The notes below the pieces were generated by a model, which was given only the letters and a program-made list of their open reading frames with translations, was not told where the DNA came from and did not search any database. The translations under genes were made by a program, and so were the position numbers. From contig JBKPDW010000472.1 in the NCBI GenBank assembly GCA_046728115.1, positions 1 to 21,993 on the forward strand: 21,993 nucleotides of DNA, in the 5' to 3' direction. Shown piece by piece: positions 15,421 to 21,993 of this stretch. Numbering within the stretch: position 1 is the first letter of the stretch; each line of letters opens with the position of its first letter. The DNA comes from CAVSWN01 sp046728115 (lineage in GTDB: Bacteria > Acidobacteriota > Vicinamibacteria > Vicinamibacterales > CAVVIG01).

Positions 15421-16698
15421 ATGGGAAGATTGCGAGGGGGCCGATTCGTCGCGAGTGTTTTCGCCCTCGGCATGTGCGGGCTATACGGGGTTCGCACATC
15501 CGGCCAGGTCCACGGAGGCTGGGCGGGGGTTCTCGACGAGCACCCGAGCATCCAATACGCGACCCGACCCACGACCGATCGCGTGGCAGCGCTGCGGCGG
15601 TCACTCGAGACGGGCGCGCGGTCGCTTCGCCGCGACGATCAAACGGGATATCTCCGTCCTGTGCTCGATGCCCTCGGCGTGCCCGTGGCATCACAGCTGC
15701 TGGTCTTCTCGAAAACGGGCGTGCAGCGCGCCTTTACGAGCCCGCACATTCCGCGCGCGCTGTACTTCGACGATTCAGTGGCGGTCGGCTACGTCCCCGG
15801 CGCTCCCGTCATCGAGCTCGCGGCGCACGATCCGCAACAGGGCGTGGTGTTCTACACCATCGAGCAGGCCTCAACGACGCCTGTGCCCACCCGCCAGAGA
15901 AGCTGCCTGACGTGCCACGTTTCTGCGAGCACGCTCGACGTGCCGGGCTACATCGTACGCAGCAACACAGTGGGCGATGACGGCAACGTGCTTGCGGGGT
16001 TCAGCAGCAACGACGTCGACCATCACACACCCCATCCGGATCGATGGGGCGGGTGGTATGTCACGGCCGATCCCGCGGCTGCGGCCGCGTACGGCCAGCG
16101 CGCGCACGAGGGCAACATCACGTTTACTCGCGCGGGAAACACATCGAATCAGGTGTTCGTCGAGTGGCTCAACAGCGTGCCGGAAACGCGAGGTTACCTT
16201 TCCTCGCAGAGCGATATCGTCTCGCTCCTCGTGTTCGATCACCAGATGCACGCGATCAATCTGTTGACGAGATTGAATTGGGAAGCGCGCGTCGTCATGA
16301 GCGAGGGTCGTGCGCCGACCGCGGATCCGAACATCCGGCGGCTGGTGAACGAGCTGGCGGACTACTTCCTGTTCGCGGGCGAGTCGCCGCCGGCAGTCGC
16401 ACTGTCGCCGCGACCGGAATTTATCGAAAACCTGGCGGCCCGGACGCCGAAGGATCACGTTGGGCGATCGTTCGGCCAGCTGGATGCCAACAACCGGCTG
16501 CTGCGGTACCCGTGCAGCTACATGGTCTACTCGAAAGCGTTCGACGGGTTGACGGCGAACGTCAGGCAGGCGGTGTACCGCCGGATCGTCGACGCCCTGT
16601 CAGGTGATGGCGCCCGGTCGCTGCGGCTGTCGGCCGAGCAACGAAGCGCCATCCTTCAGATTCTGAGAGAAACCAAGTCCGACTTTCCTGCGAGCTAG
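15421..16698 (+). CDS. Secreted protein with a single CXXCH heme-binding site (paralogue 2)
   Basis: A 425-residue protein from ATG 15421. In-frame alternatives are ATG 15412 and GTG 15385; 15421 is preferred because a -10 box ends seven bases upstream and a normal signal peptide begins there (MGRLRGGRFVASVFALGMCG). The heme motif CLTCH is at residues 162-166. It is collinear with the protein at 5749-7032 over nearly the whole length, with shared blocks TGYLRPVLDAL, PRALYFDDSVAVGYVPGAP, GVVFYTIEQ, DRWGGWYVT, HQMHAINLLTRLNWEAR and RYPCSYMVYSKAF. It is probably an exported c-type heme protein of unknown function. Its TAG shares the bases CTAG with the stop of the convergent hydrolase gene. Confidence 0.82.
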   Translation: MGRLRGGRFVASVFALGMCGLYGVRTSGQVHGGWAGVLDEHPSIQYATRPTTDRVAALRRSLETGARSLRRDDQTGYLRPVLDALGVPVASQLLVFSKTGVQRAFTSPHIPRALYFDDSVAVGYVPGAPVIELAAHDPQQGVVFYTIEQASTTPVPTRQRSCLTCHVSASTLDVPGYIVRSNTVGDDGNVLAGFSSNDVDHHTPHPDRWGGWYVTADPAAAAAYGQRAHEGNITFTRAGNTSNQVFVEWLNSVPETRGYLSSQSDIVSLLVFDHQMHAINLLTRLNWEARVVMSEGRAPTADPNIRRLVNELADYFLFAGESPPAVALSPRPEFIENLAARTPKDHVGRSFGQLDANNRLLRYPCSYMVYSKAFDGLTANVRQAVYRRIVDALSGDGARSLRLSAEQRSAILQILRETKSDFPAS

Positions 16699-17597
16699 CC
16701 AAGCGCGCTCTTGTACAGCGCGACCAGCTTGCCCCAGGCCCGTTCGGCGTCGGGCTTGCTGTAGATCGGCTTGCCGTCCTGCATCGGCATGTCGGCCACG
16801 CACCAGCCGTGGAGCGCGGGGTAGACCTCGATCTCCGCAGGCACCTTCGCCGCTGCAAAGGCTTCCTTCAGCTTGTCCTTCGCGTCGGGCTGCCGAGCAT
16901 CATCGTTGGACGCGACGCCGAAATACATGTGGGCTTTGATTTTCGGAGCCAGCAAGTGCGGACTGTCGGGGTTGTTGGTGACCAGCCCTCCGCCATGAAA
17001 CGAGGCGCCCGCGCCGACGCGATCGGGCACGGCGGCTGCGGTCTTCACCACGAGCGGACCGCCCATGCAGTAGCCTTGCGTGCCGATCTTCCTGGTCTTG
17101 TTGACCTGTGACTGCGCGTCGAGAAATGCGATATACGCCGGCGCATCTTTCTCCGCCGCACCTGGTGCGTTGATCGACGCCATCAGCGGACGCAGCTTCG
17201 CCATGTCGTCCGGATTCTGGAAGCTGAACGACGACGGGTCGGCAATGACCGGCGCTTTCGCAACGCGATAGAACGGATTCGGTACGAGGACGGCATACCC
17301 TTCGGCAGCAATTCGTTTGCCGATGTCGCGCATCACTGGACGCAGACCGAACGCGTCGGGCCAGATCAGTACGCCAGCGTGAGTGCCTGCCGTCGGGTGA
17401 ATGAACACCGCGTCGCAGACGCCGTCCGGCGTTTTCACCTGCACTTCCTTTTCCACGACGGGCAATTCCGCTCCGGACGCGGAGCCGGCGGCCATGGCAA
17501 CGCCTGCCGCGACAGACAGCGTCACGAATTCGCGCCGCGAGAGATCGCTCGATGTCCTGGTGTCTTCGTTCCGATCCTGCTTTGCATCATCAGCCAT
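16695..17597 (-). CDS. Tat-exported dienelactone hydrolase family protein
   Basis: A 300-residue alpha/beta hydrolase from ATG 17597; an in-frame ATG at 17633 would add 12 residues. The chosen start has a GGGGGGA tract six bases upstream. SRREF at 20-24 followed by VTLSVAAGVAMAAGSASG is a twin-arginine signal peptide. The nucleophile is Cys177 in GYCMGG, the dienelactone-hydrolase elbow. The other triad members are likely Asp232 or Asp233 (VASNDDARQ) and His263 (LHGWCV). Family enzymes open lactones such as dienelactone, but many homologues have unknown esters as substrates, and the periplasmic location argues against the classical chlorocatechol pathway. It is divergent from the gamma-glutamyltranspeptidase gene and convergent with the CXXCH gene, sharing four bases at the stops. 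Confidence 0.9.
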   Translation of the reverse strand: MADDAKQDRNEDTRTSSDLSRREFVTLSVAAGVAMAAGSASGAELPVVEKEVQVKTPDGVCDAVFIHPTAGTHAGVLIWPDAFGLRPVMRDIGKRIAAEGYAVLVPNPFYRVAKAPVIADPSSFSFQNPDDMAKLRPLMASINAPGAAEKDAPAYIAFLDAQSQVNKTRKIGTQGYCMGGPLVVKTAAAVPDRVGAGASFHGGGLVTNNPDSPHLLAPKIKAHMYFGVASNDDARQPDAKDKLKEAFAAAKVPAEIEVYPALHGWCVADMPMQDGKPIYSKPDAERAWGKLVALYKSALG

Positions 17598-17645
17598 TGC
17601 TGTCCCCCCAAGATGGGTCAGGGAATGATTCACGACTCCAGCCGA

Positions 17646-17670
17646 GCCGGCCGACGCCTCGCCGGCCGGC
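17646..17670. promoter_or_regulatory. GC-rich inverted repeat in a divergent promoter region
   Basis: Arms GCCGGCCG (17646-17653) and CGGCCGGC (17663-17670) enclose a 9-base loop, midway between the divergent hydrolase (starts 17597) and gamma-glutamyltranspeptidase (starts 17794) genes. There is no T-run. It could be an operator or a REP-like unit. No convincing -35/-10 pair was found for either gene. Confidence 0.3.
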
Positions 17671-17793
17671 GCAGTGTAACGCGAGAGGCCAGCTTATCGC
17701 CATCCAGGCAGGTCCGGCTCAACGCCGCAAAAAATCGCTGCGTCGCGGCGCCGAAGTACGCGACGATCGGCCCACTCTCCGGAAAGGAACTGC

Positions 17794-19656
17794 ATGGTGA
17801 AGGTGCTTGTCAGATACCGACGATCGATTCGCCGTCCGGCCGCCAGGCGAGCGGTGCTCATGATAATGGCGGCGCTCGCCCTCTGGGTGGCCAAAGGCCT
17901 GGCGCAATCGCCCAACGCGTTCGGTACGCCCACGGCCGACAAGCCGGCGCCCAGCGCCGGGATTGCCGCGGTGCCAGGGTCGCGGGCGCAGGGCTGGCTC
18001 GGTCAGGGACGCTCGGAAGTGCTCGCCCGGCACGGCATGGTCGCGACCAGCGATCCGCTGGCCGCCCAAGCGGGACTCGAGATCCTGCGTCAAGGCGGCA
18101 ATGCGATCGACGCCGCCGTCGCCACGGGCGCCGTGCTCGACGTGACGTCGCAGAACGACACCGGCATCGGCGGCGATCTGTTCGCGCTGGTCTGGATCGC
18201 CAAGGACAAGAAGCTCTATGCGCTCAATTCCGGCGGCTGGGCGCCCGCCGGCTGGACGCCGCAGTTCTTCACCGAGAAGCTCGGTGGACGGGGCGTCCCG
18301 AACAACGGCGTGAATTCGGCGACCGTGCCCGGCGCCGTTTCCGGTTACGACGCGCTGCTGAAGCGGTTTGGGACCGTCGGGTTCAAGGAAACCTTCGAAC
18401 GCGCCGCCCGGATTGCCGAAGAAGGATGGGGCCTCGCCGAACGGCGCCACTCGGACCTTCGCAACGCCACCAACGGGCTGCGCAACGACGCGGACTCGAA
18501 AGACACCTTCCTCGCCGGAGGAGAAACGCCGGCGCTGTACAGCGTGATCCGCAACCCGGGCCTGGCGAAAGCGCTGCGGACGATCCAGGCACAAGGCCGC
18601 GAGGCGTTCTACCGCGGCGACATCGCGTCGGCAATCGTCGCCAAGGTGCAGGCCAATGGCGGCGTCATGACCAAACAGGATCTCGCGGAGTTCGAGTCGG
18701 AGTGGACCGAGCCCATCTCGACGACCTACCACGGCTACGACATCTACGAGCTGCCGCCGCCCGGGCAGGGAATGGCCGCGCTCGAAATGCTGAACATCCT
18801 CGAGGTGTGCGTCCCGAAACTCGGCACCAGTCTCGCGGCGCTCGGTCCCTCGGATCCGCAGTACTGGCACCTCCTGGTCGAGGCCAAGAAGCTGGCGTAC
18901 TCGGATCTCCACGCCAGGAACGCCGATCCGCGCTTTGCGTCGGTGCCGGTGAAAGAGCTGCTTTCGAAATCCTACGCAGCAACACTGTGCACCAAGATCA
19001 ATCCCGAGATGGCCTCGAAGCCGGCCGTGGCCGGGGGCCGCGAAGGCGGGACGATCTACCTGACGACGGCGGATCGCTGGGGCAACATGGTGTCGCTGAT
19101 CCACAGCGTGTTCGGCGTGTACGGCGGCCGCGCGACGGTCGCGCCGTACGGGTTCGTGCTCCACAACCGCGGCTCGGCGTTCTCCCTCGATCCGAAGAGC
19201 CCGAACGTCGTTGCGCCGCACAAGCGGCCGTTCCATACGATCATCGCCGGGTTCGTGATGAAAGACGGCCAGCCGCTCATGACGTTTGGGAACATGGGCG
19301 GCAGCGTTCAGCCCGAAACGCACGCGCAGCACATGGTGAACCTGATCGATCTCGGCATGAACGTGCAGATGACGACCGACGCCGCTCGCTTCACGCACAA
19401 CCAGAACTCCAACGTGCTGTCGCTCGAAACCAACTTGTTCAATCTCGTCGGCGCGGCGCTGAAGGCGAAGGGGCACGACGTGCGTGCAGTCACCGGGGGA
19501 TCGGTTGGCGGGTACCAGGGCATTCTGTTCACGCGCGATCCGAGTCTGCCGGAGCCGACGCTCGACAGACGATCGATCACTGAAGATCTGCCGGTGAACG
19601 GCGTCTATCGCGCGGGATCGGATCATCGAAAGGATGGCCAGGCCGTCGGCTGGTGA
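17794..19656 (+). CDS. ggt: Secreted gamma-glutamyltranspeptidase (YwrD-like group)
   Basis: A 620-residue Ntn-hydrolase precursor. Residues 1-38 are a signal peptide with a long basic n-region, ending GLAQ. The heavy-chain part carries HGMVATSDPLAAQAG and the hallmark QGGNAIDAAVATGA at 100-113. Autocleavage should occur before Thr420 in EGGTIYLTTADRWGN, giving a light chain of about 200 residues. The TIYL sequence after the nucleophile, instead of TTHY/TTHL, and the later RGSAFSLDPKSPN and PFHTIIAGFV fit the YwrD-type branch. It would hydrolyse or transfer gamma-glutamyl groups from glutathione-like compounds in the periplasm. AAGGA at 17784-17788 is the ribosome binding site, five bases from ATG 17794. 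Long ORFs in other frames of this region are coding shadows. Confidence 0.94.
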   Translation: MVKVLVRYRRSIRRPAARRAVLMIMAALALWVAKGLAQSPNAFGTPTADKPAPSAGIAAVPGSRAQGWLGQGRSEVLARHGMVATSDPLAAQAGLEILRQGGNAIDAAVATGAVLDVTSQNDTGIGGDLFALVWIAKDKKLYALNSGGWAPAGWTPQFFTEKLGGRGVPNNGVNSATVPGAVSGYDALLKRFGTVGFKETFERAARIAEEGWGLAERRHSDLRNATNGLRNDADSKDTFLAGGETPALYSVIRNPGLAKALRTIQAQGREAFYRGDIASAIVAKVQANGGVMTKQDLAEFESEWTEPISTTYHGYDIYELPPPGQGMAALEMLNILEVCVPKLGTSLAALGPSDPQYWHLLVEAKKLAYSDLHARNADPRFASVPVKELLSKSYAATLCTKINPEMASKPAVAGGREGGTIYLTTADRWGNMVSLIHSVFGVYGGRATVAPYGFVLHNRGSAFSLDPKSPNVVAPHKRPFHTIIAGFVMKDGQPLMTFGNMGGSVQPETHAQHMVNLIDLGMNVQMTTDAARFTHNQNSNVLSLETNLFNLVGAALKAKGHDVRAVTGGSVGGYQGILFTRDPSLPEPTLDRRSITEDLPVNGVYRAGSDHRKDGQAVGW

Positions 19657-19695
19657 AACCACAAGGGCGGCGCGGTCGCCTCCACTCTTGGAGCG

Positions 19696-19724
19696 TGTAA
19701 CAAAACCTCGCTCGGGTGCGTACT
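19696..19724 (+). promoter_or_regulatory. Candidate ECF sigma-factor promoter
   Basis: TGTAAC (19696-19701), a 17-bp spacer and CGTACT (19719-19724) match the general form of extracytoplasmic-function sigma promoters (an AAC motif at -35 and CGT at -10). An A-run directly follows the -35 element. It points toward the ADOP gene at 20038, which would then have a leader of about 300 bases. No ECF sigma factor is encoded in the window. Confidence 0.4.
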
Positions 19725-19874
19725 GATTTGCTGGCAGTCGCTACGCAAGACGTGGAGGGTCACCTGAGGGGATGCTCACTGTTCTCCGGCGGCCCGTCGC
19801 CAGGATGGTTCCTTGGGTTAATCGGGTCCGCACCCGCTGGCTCGGGCTTCCGCGGCCAGACAATCGATTTACAG

Positions 19875-19889
19875 TAACGTTTAACGTTA
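19875..19889. promoter_or_regulatory. AT-rich 15-bp palindrome, possible operator
   Basis: TAACGTT-T-AACGTTA is a perfect 7-1-7 inverted repeat in otherwise GC-rich DNA. It lies 150-160 bp upstream of the ADOP start at 20038. It resembles a dimeric repressor site, but no regulator gene is adjacent. Confidence 0.35.
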
Positions 19890-20037
19890 GCGATGCGACG
19901 GTCGCGGCGTGGCAGAGGCCAAATGTCGATGATCGACCGCGTTGGGTTCCCCGACACGACCTGCGAGCGGCATGACGCGACTTCAGGTCGCCGTTGCCTT
20001 CAGTCGTCTCAATAACACAAGAGAAGCCGAAGCGATT

Positions 20038-21993
20038 ATGCTGGCGCCAATGATGCCGCTACGCCAGGCGTTGCGCGCCATCTGGACACGGCCCCAGCTG
20101 TCGCTCGTCGCCGTCGCGCTCCTCGCGCTCGGCGTCGGTGCGAACACGACCCTGTTCGCACTGGCCGATGCGGTCATGTTCCGGCCGTTTCCCTTCGCTG
20201 AACAGGACCGGCTGGTCATCGGCGGTGGCGTGCAGGCCGGCCGGCGCGCCGAGATCCCGTACCCGGATTTCATCGACTGGCGGACACGGGCGCACAGCTT
20301 CGACGATCTCGCGGCGATGGGTTCGTCGAATTGGACGGGCACGCTGCAGGCCGACGAACCCGTGCCTGTCGAGTATCGTGCGGTTTCCGGCAACTTCTTC
20401 GACGTGCTCGGCGCGCGGGCGGCGGCCGGTCGCACGCTGACAACGGCCGACGACCGTCACGGCGTGGCGCTTGCCATCGTGCTGAGCCACGGATTCTGGC
20501 GGCGGCAGTTCGGCGGCGATCTGCGCGCGATTGGACGATCCGTTTTGCTCCGGAGCCGGCTGTACACGATCGTCGGCATCATGCCACCGGCGTTCACGTA
20601 TCCCGATCGCCCCGATGCATGGGTCGCGATCGTGCCGGCGGTCGAACGGTTCCCCATTCCGGGCGAACCCGACTTCGTCGACAACCGCGATGTCAGCGTG
20701 CTGCTCGCCGTCGGCCGTCTCAAGGCTGGCGTTCCGATCGAGGCAGCCCAGTCGGACGTTGACCGCATCGTGCGTGAGCTTGCGGTGGCGTACGGACGCA
20801 CGGGACGCATGGCTTCGACAATGGCGCCCCTCGTCGACGACGCGATCGGCTCGGCCCGGATTCGGTTGTGGGCGCTGCTTGCGGCGGTCGCACTCCTTCT
20901 GACCGCCGCGGCCGCGAACGTCGCGGGCCTCCTGCTGGTGCAGATGTCGGCGCGGCGGCGCGAGTTCGCCGTTCGGATGGCCCTCGGCGCGTCACTCGGC
21001 GCGATTGCGCGCGCTGTGCTGTGTGAGGCGGCGCTGCTGACGGCGCTCGCGAGCGGCGCCGCGTTCGTGGCTGCGCGCGCCGCGCTGCCAATGCTCCTGG
21101 CCATCGTTCCCTTGGATCTTCCGCGAATCGAAGAGGCCGTGATCGGCGCACGCGCCTTCATCTACACCGTGGGCGTCGGCACGTTCGTGACCGCCGTGTG
21201 CGCGCTCGTGCCGCTGTTCACGTTGTGGACGTCGCCACTCGAGCAGACGCTTCGGGATGGCGGCCGCGCCGGCACCGGAAGCCGACAGAACCACCGGATG
21301 CGCCGCCTCCTCGTGGTCGGGGAGATGGCGATCGCCGTCATCATTCTGACGTGTGCAGCGCTGCTGTATCGAAGCGTCGCCAGCCTGACGCGTCTCGACG
21401 TCGGGTTCGTGGCCGATCGGCTCGTCGCGATCGAGGTCCACGCGCCATCGGCGCAGACGGCCGACAGGACGAAAGAGCACGGGTTTTACACGCGTGTCAT
21501 CGATGCGCTTCGCTCCGTGCCGTCGGCCGAATCGGTCGCTGGCGTCGCCGGCCGTCCCTTGAAAGGACCCATCGGCCTTGATTCATCGTGGCAGCGCGAG
21601 GGCCAGGCCGTCGAGGACGCAAAACGCAATCCGTGGGCGAACCTCGAGACCGTCACGCCGGGGTACTTCGAGACGATGGGCATTCGGCTCCTCGAAGGGC
21701 GCACGTTCACCGACGACGACCGGTTGGAAACCGCGCCCGTCGTCGTTGTCGGCGAGACATTCGCCCGGCGGACATGGCCCGGCACGTCCGCCATCGGCAA
21801 GCGATTGCGCGGTCATGGCTTCGACGAAAAACGCGCCGCGCCGCCGTGGTGGACCGTCGTCGGCGTCGTTGCCGACGTGCGGTACCGCGACCTGCGCTCG
21901 CCGTCGCTCGATGTCTACGTCCCGTACGATCAGGCGGAGTTCTCGATCGGCGACATCGTCATCCGCACGCGCGGATCGGCGCAGGCCGCCATC
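20038..21993 (+). CDS. ADOP/MacB-like orphan ABC permease (partial, N-terminal part)
   Basis: The frame is open from ATG 20038 to the right edge, giving 652 residues. Unlike the other three permeases it has no N-terminal prefix domain and enters the first helix almost directly (LRQALRAIWTRPQLSLVAVA, then LLALGVGANTTLFALADAV). The periplasmic domain contains EIPYPDFIDWRTR. The first FtsX core has AANVAGLLLVQMSARRREFA. A second unit begins RRLLVVGEMAIAVIILTC and reaches VVGVVADVRYRDLRS near the edge. ATG 20050 and 20053 are alternative starts; all lack a good ribosome site, and the frame is open to ATG 19972. No PadR gene accompanies it in the window, which fits the separate ECF-like promoter candidate upstream. 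Confidence 0.9.
   Translation, partial: MLAPMMPLRQALRAIWTRPQLSLVAVALLALGVGANTTLFALADAVMFRPFPFAEQDRLVIGGGVQAGRRAEIPYPDFIDWRTRAHSFDDLAAMGSSNWTGTLQADEPVPVEYRAVSGNFFDVLGARAAAGRTLTTADDRHGVALAIVLSHGFWRRQFGGDLRAIGRSVLLRSRLYTIVGIMPPAFTYPDRPDAWVAIVPAVERFPIPGEPDFVDNRDVSVLLAVGRLKAGVPIEAAQSDVDRIVRELAVAYGRTGRMASTMAPLVDDAIGSARIRLWALLAAVALLLTAAAANVAGLLLVQMSARRREFAVRMALGASLGAIARAVLCEAALLTALASGAAFVAARAALPMLLAIVPLDLPRIEEAVIGARAFIYTVGVGTFVTAVCALVPLFTLWTSPLEQTLRDGGRAGTGSRQNHRMRRLLVVGEMAIAVIILTCAALLYRSVASLTRLDVGFVADRLVAIEVHAPSAQTADRTKEHGFYTRVIDALRSVPSAESVAGVAGRPLKGPIGLDSSWQREGQAVEDAKRNPWANLETVTPGYFETMGIRLLEGRTFTDDDRLETAPVVVVGETFARRTWPGTSAIGKRLRGHGFDEKRAAPPWWTVVGVVADVRYRDLRSPSLDVYVPYDQAEFSIGDIVIRTRGSAQAAI

Larger units (their letters stand above)
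19657..20037. other. 381-bp gap without a convincing gene
   Basis: Two short ORFs (19772-19975 plus, 19760-19957 minus) overlap each other, lack any recognisable motif and have poor ribosome sites. The gap holds an ECF-type promoter candidate near 19696-19724 and a palindrome at 19875-19889. The frame of the downstream ADOP is open back to an ATG at 19972, but the extra residues look unlike the family. No intrinsic terminator for the preceding gene was found. Confidence 0.6.

Noticed and set aside
17675..17703. A TGTAAC element upstream of the gamma-glutamyltranspeptidase gene considered as an ECF -35 box.
   Set aside because: No CGT-type -10 element occurs 16-17 bp downstream.
17719..19662. 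A 647-codon open frame on the minus strand opposite the gamma-glutamyltranspeptidase gene, and a 734-codon plus-strand frame at 17379-19583.
   Set aside because: Both are Arg/His/Ala-rich shadow translations of high-GC coding DNA with no family motifs, whereas the 620-residue frame carries complete GGT motifs.
19690..19705. GGAGCGTGTAACAAAAC considered as the end of an insertion sequence.
   Set aside because: No matching inverted end, transposase fragment or target duplication was found nearby; the ECF promoter reading explains it better.
19772..19975. A 67-codon plus-strand ORF whose stop overlaps an ATG (19972) in frame with the fourth ADOP gene.
   Set aside because: There is no motif and the only purine-rich tract abuts the ATG. 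The 22 residues that would be added to the permease do not resemble the family, so the overlap is probably coincidental.

Overview
The window is high-GC bacterial DNA whose content points to Acidobacteriota, probably a soil lineage such as the Vicinamibacteria. The strongest evidence is four large ATPase-less 'duplicated orphan permeases' (the ADOP family, TIGR03434, essentially an acidobacterial hallmark). Two of them are translationally coupled to short PadR regulators of the matching acidobacterial type. No tRNA, rRNA, CRISPR array, phage gene or intact insertion sequence is visible.

Layout. 1-1608 (-): a PadR gene and its ADOP, which runs off the left edge. 1738-4723 (+): a divergent PadR of a different subtype and a second ADOP. 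4727-4840 (-): a decayed C-terminal scrap of a VOC/glyoxalase-type protein. 4893-7032 (-): a secreted lectin-like protein and a secreted single-CXXCH protein. 7085-7252 (-): the tail of a Trp/Tyr-rich secreted repeat protein with no start. 7281-10330 (-): a third ADOP with its PadR. 10590-16698 (+): a DHA2-type drug exporter, a polytopic membrane protein fused to a degenerate SGNH domain, a membrane-anchored intact SGNH hydrolase, and a second copy of the single-CXXCH protein. 16695-17597 (-): a Tat-exported dienelactone hydrolase-like enzyme. 17794-19656 (+): a secreted gamma-glutamyltranspeptidase. 19657-20037: a 381-bp gene-poor gap with an ECF-type promoter candidate. 20038-21993 (+): a fourth ADOP cut by the right edge.

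Nearly every product is predicted to act in or outside the cytoplasmic membrane. The PadR-ADOP pairs look self-contained: the regulator stop codon overlaps the permease start (ATGA) in two of three cases, and the promoters contain palindromes over the -35 box or between the -35 and -10 boxes, consistent with autorepression. The exporter, SGNH fusion and SGNH hydrolase form a tight co-directional group that could serve envelope or exported-glycan modification.

The observations most worth following are: (i) a near-identical 21-bp palindrome found three times in front of two PadR-ADOP cassettes; (ii) the membrane-SGNH fusion whose Ser and His positions read Thr and Gln, next to an intact SGNH partner; (iii) two paralogous, otherwise unrecognised single-heme-site secreted proteins; (iv) a perfect 15-bp hairpin covering the GTG start of one of them; (v) several starts placed so close to a -10 box that the mRNAs would be leaderless.
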